NCBI GenBank assembly: GCA_030746295.1
Contig: JASLMY010000081.1
Location: forward strand, 1 to 18,793
Origin: Alphaproteobacteria bacterium
Lineage (GTDB): Bacteria > Pseudomonadota > Alphaproteobacteria > GCA-2731375
Reading direction: 5' to 3'
DNA length: 18,793 nucleotides
This document shows positions 1-7,228 of this stretch, piece after piece. Every line of letters starts with the position of its first letter. Within the stretch, counting starts at the first letter, position 1. The position numbers and the translations under genes were made by a program. The notes beneath the pieces were generated by a model that searched no databases, had not been told where the DNA came from, and saw only the letters and a list, made by a program, of their open reading frames with translations.

Positions 1-782
1 TCCAGGGCCTCTCCATCGAGGGCCGCCTGACGCTCTGCAACATGAGCATCGAGGCCGGTGCGCGCTGCGGCATGGTGGCGCCGGACGACAAGACCTTCGA
101 CTACATCGAGGGCCGCCCGTTCACGCCCAAGGGCGAGAAGTGGGACCGGGCGCTGGCCTTCTGGCGCTCGCTGCCGTCTGACGCGGCGGCCCGTTTCGAC
201 ACCGAGGTCTCGGTCGACGGCGGCGCCATTGCGCCGATGGTGACCTGGGGCAACAGCCCGCAGGACGCGGTGCCGGTGACCGACCGCGTGCCCGACCCGG
301 CCGAGGAGAGCGATCCCGAGCGTCGCGAAGCGATGACGGCGGCCCTCGACTACATGGATTTGACACCGGGCACGCGGATCGACGCGGTCGCCGTGGACCG
401 GGTCTTCATCGGCTCCTGCACCAATGCCCGGATCGAGGATCTGCGCGCCGCCGCGGCCGTCGCCAAGGGCCGCAAGGCGGCGGTGCCGACGCTGGTGGTG
501 GCGGGCTCGGGCCTGGTCAAGGCGCAGGCGGAGGCCGAGGGCCTGGACCGGATCTTCACGCAAGCCGGCTTCGAGTGGCGCTTGCCCGGCTGTTCCATGT
601 GCGTCGGCATGAACGGCGATCAGGTGCCGCCGGGGATGCGCTCGGCCTCGACCTCGAACCGCAACTTCCGGGGCCGCCAAGGGCCCGGCAGCCGGACCCA
701 TCTGGTAAGCCCGGCGATGGCCGCGGCAGCCGCCGTCACCGGCCGCTTCACCGACGTCCGTCAATTGCTGCAGGAGGCCTGA
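1..782 (+). CDS. leuC: LeuC-like aconitase-family dehydratase large subunit (3' part)
   Basis: The reading frame is open from base 3 and enters from the left edge, so the N-terminal part is missing. The product matches the C-terminal half of the 3-isopropylmalate dehydratase large subunit, which carries the catalytic [4Fe-4S] cluster. The three expected cluster cysteines are visible: FIGSCTN (codon 417-419) and PGCSMC (codons 591-593 and 600-602). The late blocks STSNRNF and [18 protein letters not shown] are also family-typical. The usual [13 protein letters not shown] appears here as [13 protein letters not shown], and GRGGRTH as GPGSRTH, which hints at a paralogue. In leucine synthesis the enzyme isomerises 2- to 3-isopropylmalate with LeuD. 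The next genes are leuD-like and then an isocitrate-lyase family gene, not leuB or leuA, so a catabolic (de)hydratase role such as dimethylmaleate or citramalate hydration is a real alternative. The family call is firm; the substrate is not. Confidence 0.9.
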   Translation, partial: QGLSIEGRLTLCNMSIEAGARCGMVAPDDKTFDYIEGRPFTPKGEKWDRALAFWRSLPSDAAARFDTEVSVDGGAIAPMVTWGNSPQDAVPVTDRVPDPAEESDPERREAMTAALDYMDLTPGTRIDAVAVDRVFIGSCTNARIEDLRAAAAVAKGRKAAVPTLVVAGSGLVKAQAEAEGLDRIFTQAGFEWRLPGCSMCVGMNGDQVPPGMRSASTSNRNFRGRQGPGSRTHLVSPAMAAAAAVTGRFTDVRQLLQEA

Positions 783-783
783 C

Positions 784-1395
784 GTGGACGCCTTCACCAC
801 CTTCAGCGCAGTGGCGATGCCGATCGACATCACCAACTGCGACACAGACCAGATCATCCCGGCCCGCTTTCTGCGCTACGCCAAGGACCGGGACGGCTTC
901 GACCGCTTCCTCTTCCACGACCTCCGTTTCGACGACGACGGCGCCGAGAAGCCGGGCTTCATCTACAACCAGGCGCCCTACCGCGAGGCCAAGATCATCG
1001 TCGCCGACCTCAACTGGGGCTGCGGCTCGTCGCGCGAGAACGCGGTGCACGCGCTCGCCGCCAACGGCATCCGCGCGGTCATCGCCCCCAGCTTTGGCGA
1101 CATCCACTTCAACAACTGCATGAAGAACGGGGTCCTGCCGGTGCGCCTCTCGGTGGTCGACTGCGAGCGCTTGCGCCGCCAGCTGCACGACGATCCAGGT
1201 GCCCGCATCGGCCTCGACCTCGAGGCCCAGACGGTGACCGGGCCGGACGGCGCCTCCTATGGCTTCGAGATCGCCCCCTTCGACAAGTATCGGATGTTGA
1301 ACGGCCTCGACGATATCGCCGTGACGCTCGAATACGAGACCGAGCTCTCGAACTTCGAGGCCGCCCACGCCAAGGACTACAATTGGCTCTCTTAG
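784..1395 (+). CDS. leuD: LeuD-like aconitase-family dehydratase small subunit
   Basis: This 203-residue protein is the swivelling small subunit that pairs with the LeuC-like subunit. Family blocks are CDTDQIIPARFL near residue 19, the substrate-loop motif GCGSSREN around residue 80, PSFGDIHFNNC around residue 105 and LNGLDDIAVTLE near residue 175. It starts at GTG 784, one base after the TGA of the upstream gene; AGGAGG at 772-777 lies six bases before that GTG and supports translational coupling. Two features depart from ordinary biosynthetic LeuD: the loop continues ENAVHAL where biosynthetic proteins usually have EHAPWAL, and there is a C-terminal tail (SNFEAAHAKDYNWLS). Both suggest a changed substrate. 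A 3-isopropylmalate role cannot be excluded; the paired lyase gene downstream favours a hydratase acting on a small branched dicarboxylate. Confidence 0.9.
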   Translation: MDAFTTFSAVAMPIDITNCDTDQIIPARFLRYAKDRDGFDRFLFHDLRFDDDGAEKPGFIYNQAPYREAKIIVADLNWGCGSSRENAVHALAANGIRAVIAPSFGDIHFNNCMKNGVLPVRLSVVDCERLRRQLHDDPGARIGLDLEAQTVTGPDGASYGFEIAPFDKYRMLNGLDDIAVTLEYETELSNFEAAHAKDYNWLS

Positions 1396-1414
1396 ACCGG
1401 AAGGACCGACCGCG

Positions 1415-2353
1415 ATGAAGAAGACGACCCGGCTCCGCCAGCTCCTGGCCGAGGGTGAGACCCTGTTCGTGCCCGGCTGCTACAACGCGCTTTCCGCCAA
1501 GATCCTGGACGCGGTCGGCTTCCCGGCGATCTACATGACCGGCTACGGCACTTCGCTGTCGCTTCTCGGCATGCCGGACGCCGGCCTCGCCACCATGACC
1601 GAGATGCACCTCAACGCCCGCTACATCGCAGGCGTCGCCGGCGTGCCGGTGATCGCCGATTCCGACACCGGTTACGGCAACGCCGTCAACGTCATCCGCA
1701 CGGTCAAGGAATACATCCAGACCGGCGTCGCGGCGATCCACATCGAGGACCAGGTCGCACCCAAGCGTTGCGGCCACGTCGCCGGCCGCCAGGTGATCCC
1801 GCTGGAGGAGGCCTGCGGCAAGTACCAGGCGGCCGACTATGCCCGGCGCGAGGTCGATCCCGACTTCGTCCTGATCGCCCGTACCGATGCCCGCGGCGCC
1901 CACGGCGGCACGCTCGACGACGCGATCCGGCGCGCCAATGCCTATCTCGCCGCCGGGGCCGACATGGCCTTCGTCGAGGGCCCGACCGACGTCGAGGAGG
2001 TCCGGCGCATCTCAGCCGAGGTCGAGGGACCGATCCTTTACAATCAGACCGGCCTCTCGCCCCGTTTCTCGCAGGAAGAACTGCAGGAGCTTGGCATCGC
2101 CATCGCCATCGCGCCGGGGGCCACGCTGCGCACCACGATGCGGGCCGTCTACGATCTCGCCGTGGCGATGCGCGACGAGGGCCCACTAGCCGAGAAACGC
2201 TTCGCCGACGAATTCGCCGGCCATCCCATCGGCGATTTCCACACCTTCGCCGGCTTCGACGAGGTCATGGAGTGGGAGCGCCGCTTTATGGGCGAGGAAG
2301 AGCTCGCCAAATACGGCGACTCCGTCGGCCATCAGCCGAAGGCGGCCGAATAG
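1415..2353 (+). CDS. isocitrate lyase/PEP mutase family C-C lyase
   Basis: The 312-residue product is a member of the isocitrate lyase/phosphoenolpyruvate mutase superfamily, a Mg2+-dependent TIM barrel acting on 2-hydroxy or 2-oxo dicarboxylates. The metal-binding segment DSDTGYGN is at residues 82-89. The lyase signature KRCGH is at residues 117-121, with Cys119 as the expected general acid. That cysteine loop marks true lyases (isocitrate, 2-methylisocitrate, 2,3-dimethylmalate) and argues against oxaloacetate decarboxylase or PEP mutase. It is much shorter than classical isocitrate lyase and close to PrpB and 2,3-dimethylmalate lyase in length. It starts 19 bases after the leuD-like stop, with GGAAGGA upstream, so the three genes probably form one operon. 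With a LeuCD-type hydratase beside it, a 2,3-dimethylmalate lyase-like role (releasing pyruvate and propionate) is plausible; 2-methylisocitrate lyase is the main alternative. Confidence 0.88.
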   Translation: MKKTTRLRQLLAEGETLFVPGCYNALSAKILDAVGFPAIYMTGYGTSLSLLGMPDAGLATMTEMHLNARYIAGVAGVPVIADSDTGYGNAVNVIRTVKEYIQTGVAAIHIEDQVAPKRCGHVAGRQVIPLEEACGKYQAADYARREVDPDFVLIARTDARGAHGGTLDDAIRRANAYLAAGADMAFVEGPTDVEEVRRISAEVEGPILYNQTGLSPRFSQEELQELGIAIAIAPGATLRTTMRAVYDLAVAMRDEGPLAEKRFADEFAGHPIGDFHTFAGFDEVMEWERRFMGEEELAKYGDSVGHQPKAAE

Positions 2354-2573
2354 CCCATCTGTCCGACTTCGTCACTACCTCGCCCACATTGACGCCAATA
2401 TTGCAGTCGGCTCGGCGTATACGATTGTGCGGCCGGTTGATCCAACGCAATGCGCATGGCGCCCTCTTCCGGCAGAGTTCGAGGTCGCATCAGACTGTAT
2501 GGGCTAAGTTCGACAGCGCTTGGGGAGCCACGGGATGCACGGCAGGCATGACGAGTTCATGCGTCTGCGACGC

Positions 2574-2587
2574 CGTTTCGCGAAACG
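2574..2587. promoter_or_regulatory. 14-base perfect palindrome, possible operator
   Basis: CGTTTCGCGAAACG is its own reverse complement. It sits 161 bases before the start codon of the first gene of the redox operon, in the one long gap of the left half of the window. Perfect symmetry of this length is compatible with a dimeric repressor or activator site. No regulator gene lies nearby and I do not recognise the motif, so the function is a guess from position and symmetry. Confidence 0.3.
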
Positions 2588-2686
2588 AACGCGGGGTGGG
2601 TCCGTGCGAACGAGAACAGCAAGCGCACCGCGACCGACGCCGGCCTTAGGGCAGACGAAGACATTGCTTCGCTTGCGGGCGAAAGT

Positions 2687-2702
2687 GGCGCGAAGTAGCG
2701 CC
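2687..2702 (+). other. short hairpin in the likely 5' leader
   Basis: GGCGC, a six-base loop GAAGTA, and GCGCC form a perfect five-base-pair stem 46 bases before the start codon at 2749. It is too short, and lacks a T-run, to be a convincing terminator. In GC-rich DNA such stems also arise by chance. Confidence 0.2.
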
Positions 2703-2748
2703 GACGCGGCCGCGGGCTCCACCAACTCCCGCAACCGACGGAATTCCG

Positions 2749-3750
2749 ATGGCCCAGACCTGCGTCAAGCGTAACGGCGGCGGTGCTCCGACCGATCCCG
2801 CCGCCGACTTCGAGATCGTCGCCCGCGAGGACTTCTCGCCCGCTACCTATCTCCTGGAGGTCCGCCATCCGATGATGGCCCGGGCCGCCCGGCCCGGCCA
2901 ATTCGTCATCGTCATCGCGCACGAGCACGGCGAGCGCATCCCGCTCACCATCGCCGATTTCGACGTTGACCGTGGCACGATCACGCTGGTAATCCAGGCC
3001 GCCGGCAAGAGCACGCGGGAAATGCAGCAGCTCTGCCAGGTCGGCACCCGACTGCACAGCCTGGTCGGCCCCTTGGGCGAGCCCAGCCACATCGGCGACG
3101 AGAAGAAGGTGATCTGCGTCGGCGGCGGCCTCGGGGTCGCACCGATCTTTCCCCAGGCCCGCGCCTTCAAGGAGAACGGCGCCTACGTCATCGGCGTCGT
3201 CGGCTTCCGCACCAAGGAGCTGGTCTTCTGGGAGGACAAGTTCCGCCGCTACTGCGACGAGTTCATCATCTGCAGCGACGACGGCTCGGTCGGCATCAAG
3301 GGCCTGGTCACCGACGGCATCGCGCTCGCGATCGAGCAACACGACGATATCGACGCCCTGGTCGCGATCGGCCCGCCGATCATGATGCAGGCCTCGGCCG
3401 AGGCCACCCGCCCGCACGGCATCAAAACCATGGTCAGCCTGAACCCGATCATGGTCGACGGCACCGGCATGTGCGGCGGCTGCCGGGTCCTGGTCGGCGG
3501 TGAGCAGAAGTTCGCCTGCGTCGACGGCCCCGACTTCGACGGCCACCTTGTCGACTTCGACGATTTGATGAACCGCCTGAAGCGGTTCCGCGACGAGGAG
3601 CAGGCGGCCATGGAGCGCTGGTCGGAAGCGGCGCCCGAGGCGCCGGCGGCGGCACCGCCGGCGACGAGCGAGGCCACCGGGCCGGGGCACGGTCAGAGCC
3701 TGGCCCGCGGCGACCCGAGCGTCCACCACGGCACCCTTCGGACCGACTAG
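2749..3750 (+). CDS. nfnA: NfnA/SudB-type FAD-, NAD- and [2Fe-2S]-binding reductase subunit
   Basis: This 333-residue protein belongs to the ferredoxin-NADP+ reductase fold family that includes NfnA, sulfide dehydrogenase beta and PyrK. The FAD-binding barrel spans about residues 20-115 with the motif RPGQFVIV. The NAD-binding domain follows from about residue 120 (VICVGGGLGVAP). The C-terminal iron-sulfur loop VDGTGMCGGC...FACVDGP places Asp237, Cys242, Cys245 and Cys257. Asp in place of the first cysteine is characteristic of the NfnA/SudB branch and separates it from PyrK. In Nfn complexes this subunit exchanges electrons with NAD(H). The last 45 residues are an Ala/Pro-rich tail, probably disordered. 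It is the first gene of a five-gene operon, and the partner subunit starts 23 bases after its stop. The ATG at 2749 has only a weak ribosome binding site (ACGGA). The family is certain; whether it works with NAD, and in bifurcation, is inferred. Confidence 0.93.
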   Translation: MAQTCVKRNGGGAPTDPAADFEIVAREDFSPATYLLEVRHPMMARAARPGQFVIVIAHEHGERIPLTIADFDVDRGTITLVIQAAGKSTREMQQLCQVGTRLHSLVGPLGEPSHIGDEKKVICVGGGLGVAPIFPQARAFKENGAYVIGVVGFRTKELVFWEDKFRRYCDEFIICSDDGSVGIKGLVTDGIALAIEQHDDIDALVAIGPPIMMQASAEATRPHGIKTMVSLNPIMVDGTGMCGGCRVLVGGEQKFACVDGPDFDGHLVDFDDLMNRLKRFRDEEQAAMERWSEAAPEAPAAAPPATSEATGPGHGQSLARGDPSVHHGTLRTD

Positions 3751-3773
3751 AGAGAGCTGGAGGCGAAGGCGGC

Positions 3774-5276
3774 ATGGCGAAGAAGACCATCAGGACCATT
3801 CCGCAGGATCGGACCCCGATCCCGGAGCAGCCGCCCGAGGCGCGGGTTCGAAACTTCGAGGAGGTCGCACTCGGCTACCAGGAAGCGCAGGCCTTGAACG
3901 AGTGCGAGCGCTGCCTGCTCTGCCCGGAGCCGGCTTGCGTCGCCGGCTGCCCGGTCGAGATCGACATCCCGGGCTTCATCGAGCGGATGACCGCGAAAGA
4001 CTATCGGGGCGCTTACGATATCTTGAGCGAGGCCAACCTGTTGCCGGCGATCTGCGGCCGGGTCTGCCCGCAGGAGGACCAGTGCGAGGGCGTCTGCCCC
4101 GTCGGCGAGACCCTGGAGCCGGTGGCGATCGGCCGGCTGGAGCGTTGGCTCGGCGACCTGGCGATCGAGGAGGGCTGGAGTGCTGCCCCCTATATCGAGC
4201 CGAACGGCTTCAAGGTCGGCATCATCGGCTCGGGCCCCGCCGGCATGGCCTGCGCCGCCGACATGGCGAAGGCGGGTTGCGAGGTCACGATCTACGAGGC
4301 CCTGCACAAGCCGGGCGGTGTCTTGCGCTATGGTATCCCGGAATTCCGCCTGCCAAACGAGGTGATCGATGCCGAGCTCGAGAACCTGGTCAAGCTCGGT
4401 GTCAAAATAGAGTGCAACACGCTCGTCGGTCGCCTCTTCACCATTGAGCAGATGCGCGAGGAGATGGGCTTCGACGCGGTCTTCATCGGAACCGGCGCCG
4501 GCTCGCCCAAGTTCATGGGGCTGCCGGGCGAATCGCTGAACGGGGTCTTGTCGGCGAACGAGCTCTTGACCCGCTGCAACCTGATGGGGGCCGGCGACTT
4601 CCCCTCGAACGACACGCCGATGAGCCTCGGCCGCCAAGTCGCCATCATCGGTTCCGGCAACACCGCGATGGACGCGATGCGGGTCTGTCTCCGCCTTGGC
4701 GCCGAGACGGTGCATTGCGTCTACCGCCGCACCGAGGCCGAGAGCCCGGCCCGCCTGGAGGAGATCCACCACGCCCAGGAGGAGGGCATCGTTTTCCATT
4801 GGCTGACGACGCCGGTCGAGATTTTGGACGACGGCGCCGGCAACGTCCGCGCCATGCGCTGTATCGCCATGGAACTCGGCGAGCCGGACGATTCAGGCCG
4901 CCGCCGCCCGGTCGCCGTCGAGGGCAGCGACTTCGAGTTCGAATGCGACATGGTGGTCTACGCCATCGGCACCAATCCGAACCCGATCATCGGCCAGACC
5001 TCCAAGTTGAAGCTGAACCAATGGGGCTACATCGAGGCCGACGACGAGTTCGCCACCTCGATGGCGGGCGTCTTCGCCGGCGGCGACATCGTCACCGGTG
5101 CTGCCACGGTGATCCTGGCCATGGGCACTGGCCGTAAGGCGGCACGCGCCATGAAGGCCTACCTCGGCCTCCTCGACAGCGACCGCGTCTATCGTGGCCA
5201 GCGCCAGGGCGCCGAAGGCAAGCTCTTCGGCATCGACGCGGAAGAGCACAACCACACCCGGGTTCGGGCCAGCTAG
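3774..5276 (+). CDS. nfnB: NfnB/GltD-type FAD-dependent NADPH oxidoreductase subunit
   Basis: This 500-residue protein resembles the small subunit of glutamate synthase and NfnB. The N-terminal region carries two cysteine groups for [4Fe-4S] clusters: Cys44, 47, 50, 55 and 59 (CERCLLCPEPACVAGCP), and Cys94, 98, 104 and 108 (ICGRVCPQEDQCEGVCP). The FAD motif GSGPAG is at residues 152-157, and the NADPH motif GSGNTAMD starts at residue 293, followed by VYRR and ESPAR, arginines typical of NADPH binding. The C-terminal FAD block GVFAGGDIVTGAATVILAMG is present. GGAGG lies upstream of the ATG. No glutamate synthase large subunit is adjacent. The neighbours are an NfnA-like gene and 2-oxoacid oxidoreductase genes, so an Nfn-like ferredoxin:NAD(P) role fits better than glutamate synthesis. 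True bifurcation cannot be judged from sequence alone. Confidence 0.93.
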   Translation: MAKKTIRTIPQDRTPIPEQPPEARVRNFEEVALGYQEAQALNECERCLLCPEPACVAGCPVEIDIPGFIERMTAKDYRGAYDILSEANLLPAICGRVCPQEDQCEGVCPVGETLEPVAIGRLERWLGDLAIEEGWSAAPYIEPNGFKVGIIGSGPAGMACAADMAKAGCEVTIYEALHKPGGVLRYGIPEFRLPNEVIDAELENLVKLGVKIECNTLVGRLFTIEQMREEMGFDAVFIGTGAGSPKFMGLPGESLNGVLSANELLTRCNLMGAGDFPSNDTPMSLGRQVAIIGSGNTAMDAMRVCLRLGAETVHCVYRRTEAESPARLEEIHHAQEEGIVFHWLTTPVEILDDGAGNVRAMRCIAMELGEPDDSGRRRPVAVEGSDFEFECDMVVYAIGTNPNPIIGQTSKLKLNQWGYIEADDEFATSMAGVFAGGDIVTGAATVILAMGTGRKAARAMKAYLGLLDSDRVYRGQRQGAEGKLFGIDAEEHNHTRVRAS

Positions 5277-5303
5277 CGGATTTCGGAACCAGAGAGCGGA
5301 ACC

Positions 5304-7214
5304 ATGGACAAGGTGGAAGAGCTGGATCTGGCGACGGAGAGCGGGACCAAAGACGTCGCCGCGATCGCCGACAAGCCGGTGATGACGCTGCGCGAGCACA
5401 TCGTCGAGATCGTTAGCGATTCCGGCGAAGGGGCGCAGAAGTGCGGCCAGTCCTTCGCCTCGATCGCGGCCCGGATGGGCAACGGCATCTGGACCGTCGA
5501 GATCATTCCGGCCGAGATCCAACCGCCGGCCCGCTCGATCGAAGGCGCCAGCGGCAACCGCATCCGCGTCGGCGCCGAGCGGGTCACCAACGGCGGCGAC
5601 GAGGCCGATCTCGTCGTCGCCTTCAACGAGCAGGTCCTGATCGGGCGGGTCAACGCCGGCGAGCTCAAGCCCGGCTGCACGATCCTGTTGGAGAGCAAGT
5701 GGCGCGAGAGCGCGGACCCCGAAATCGTCGCCAGCTACGAGCACACGTTGGGAGAGCTGCTGACGGCCGGCTTCGATGTCCGCGAGATCCCGATGGAGCG
5801 CGAATGCCTGAAGCTGGTGCGCGATCCCAAGCGGGGCAAGAACATGTTCGTGCTCGGCATGCTCTGCGATCTCTACAGCTTCGACTTGGATATGGCGCGC
5901 GACCAGATCGCCTTCATCTTCGAGAAGAAGGGCGAGGCGGTGATCCGCCCCAACGTCGAGCTTCTGGAGGCGGGCGCCCGCTGGGCCGAGGACAATCTCG
6001 ACATCAAGTTCCGCATCCCGGCGGCCAAGTCGACCGAGGCGCAGATCGTCGTCAACGGCAACACCGCGCTCGCCCTCGGCATCATGGCCTCGGGCATGCA
6101 GGTCTGCGCCATGTACCCGATCACGCCGGCGACCTCGGCCTCGCACTATCTGTCGACGATCTTCGAGAACGTCGGCGGCGTCGTCCATCAGGCCGAGGAC
6201 GAGATCGCCGCCTGCGCCTTCGCGATCGGCGCCTCCTACGCCGGCAAATGTGCCGTCACGATCACCTCCGGCCCCGGCTATTCGCTGAAGCAGGAAGGCA
6301 TCGGTCTCGCGGTCATGGGCGAGATCCCGCTCGTCGTCGTCGACGTGCAGCGGGGCGGCCCTTCCACCGGCCAGCCGACCAAGGGCGAGCAGGGCGACCT
6401 CCTCTCGGCCTGCTTCGGCAGTCACGGCGATGCGCCCAAGGTGGTGATGGCGGCGGCCAGCATCGAGGACTGCTTCTATTCGGTGATCACCGCCCGCAAG
6501 ATCGCCGAGACCTTCAACATGGTCGTCGTGGTCCTGACCGACGCCAACCTGGCGACGGCGCAGCAACCTTTCCGCCGGCCCGAGTTCGACGCCGACTGGA
6601 TCGCGCCGCCGGTCGACCAAAAGGCGCTCGAGGCCGGTGGCAACCCTTACGATTGGGACGAAGAGACCGGCCTGGCGCTGCGCTTCATACCGGGCCAGCC
6701 CGACGGCATGCACACGCTCACGGGTCTTGCCCACGACCGCCGCAGTTGTGTCGCCTATGACCCGGAGATCAACCAGGAAGGGCTTCGCAGTCGCAGCCTG
6801 AAGCTGGCCGCGCTGCAGAAGACCCTGGCACCGCCGCCCGTCGTCGGCGACGCGGAAGGCGAGCTTCTGATCGTCGGTTGGGGCAGCACCAAGGGCGCGA
6901 TCGAGGAAGCGGTGGCGCAAGTCCGCGCCGATGGCCACAGGGTCTCCTCGACCCACCTGCATTTCCTGCAGCCGATGGCCTCCGGCCTCAAGGAGATCCT
7001 GGGCCGCTTCGAGAAGGTCATGACGATCGAGAGCAGCTGGTCCGACGACCCCGACGCCGGCGGCGTGATCGACGAGGAAAATCGTCGCTATTCGAACCTG
7101 GCTTGGCTCTTGCGGGCGCGCTACCTGGTCGACGTCGACTGCTGGAGCGAGGTCAAGGGCCAGCCGCTGAAGCCCAGGGCCATTGCCGACGTCATTCGCG
7201 CCCGGTTGAACTAG
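5304..7214 (+). CDS. korA: 2-oxoacid:ferredoxin oxidoreductase, fused gamma-alpha subunit
   Basis: The 636-residue product is the large subunit of a two-subunit (KorAB-type) 2-oxoacid:acceptor oxidoreductase, which converts a 2-oxoacid and CoA to acyl-CoA, CO2 and reduced ferredoxin. The gamma domain is N-terminal (about 30-230) with the motif SGEGAQKCGQSFA at residues 40-52. The alpha pyrimidine-binding domain follows, with YPITPAT at residues 271-277; the Thr of YPIT is the conserved active-site residue. Further on are TSGPGYSLKQEG and RGGPSTGQPT. The C-terminal domain ends with the usual FLQPM and ESSWS blocks. Its length is close to aerobic KorA proteins such as the mycobacterial one. It follows nfnB by 27 bases with a poor ribosome binding site. 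2-Oxoglutarate is the default substrate for this class, but pyruvate or branched 2-oxoacids are possible. Confidence 0.94.
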   Translation: MDKVEELDLATESGTKDVAAIADKPVMTLREHIVEIVSDSGEGAQKCGQSFASIAARMGNGIWTVEIIPAEIQPPARSIEGASGNRIRVGAERVTNGGDEADLVVAFNEQVLIGRVNAGELKPGCTILLESKWRESADPEIVASYEHTLGELLTAGFDVREIPMERECLKLVRDPKRGKNMFVLGMLCDLYSFDLDMARDQIAFIFEKKGEAVIRPNVELLEAGARWAEDNLDIKFRIPAAKSTEAQIVVNGNTALALGIMASGMQVCAMYPITPATSASHYLSTIFENVGGVVHQAEDEIAACAFAIGASYAGKCAVTITSGPGYSLKQEGIGLAVMGEIPLVVVDVQRGGPSTGQPTKGEQGDLLSACFGSHGDAPKVVMAAASIEDCFYSVITARKIAETFNMVVVVLTDANLATAQQPFRRPEFDADWIAPPVDQKALEAGGNPYDWDEETGLALRFIPGQPDGMHTLTGLAHDRRSCVAYDPEINQEGLRSRSLKLAALQKTLAPPPVVGDAEGELLIVGWGSTKGAIEEAVAQVRADGHRVSSTHLHFLQPMASGLKEILGRFEKVMTIESSWSDDPDAGGVIDEENRRYSNLAWLLRARYLVDVDCWSEVKGQPLKPRAIADVIRARLN

Positions 7215-7228
7215 GAGAGGTCCGCGTC

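Larger units (their letters stand above)
2354..2748. other. 395-base intergenic region without a convincing gene
   Basis: This stretch separates the hydratase/lyase genes from the redox operon. Open frames crossing it are arginine- and serine-rich and match nothing I know. The first 150 bases look less GC-rich than the neighbouring genes and hold several short palindromes (CAATATTG at 2396-2403, CGTATACG at 2417-2424, ATGCGCAT at 2450-2457). A longer one lies at 2574-2587 and a hairpin at 2687-2702. TTGACG at 2389-2394 resembles a -35 box, but no good -10 lies 16-19 bases downstream. The promoter of the operon starting at 2749 is presumably here, but I cannot place it. Confidence 0.6.

Noticed and set aside
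2332..2457. Minus-strand 41-codon frame starting at ATG 2457 with GGAAGAGGG a few bases upstream
   Set aside because: It overlaps the end of the lyase gene antisense, its composition shows no protein-like pattern, and nothing recognisable follows. The start-like site is likely chance in GC-rich DNA.
2520..2774. Plus-strand 84-codon frame in the intergenic region
   Set aside because: Very rich in Arg and Ser, overlaps the start of the nfnA-like gene in another frame, and has no convincing ribosome binding site.
2557..3729. Long minus-strand open frame opposite the nfnA-like gene
   Set aside because: It is the mirror of a high-GC coding frame; the plus-strand product is clearly conserved while this one is low-complexity Ala/Asp/Val.
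3774..5276. Annotation as glutamate synthase small subunit
   Set aside because: No large subunit is adjacent and the immediate upstream gene is of the NfnA/SudB type.
4893..6962. 689-codon minus-strand open frame opposite korA
   Set aside because: Antisense artefact of GC-rich codon use; it spans the nfnB/korA junction and shows no domain.
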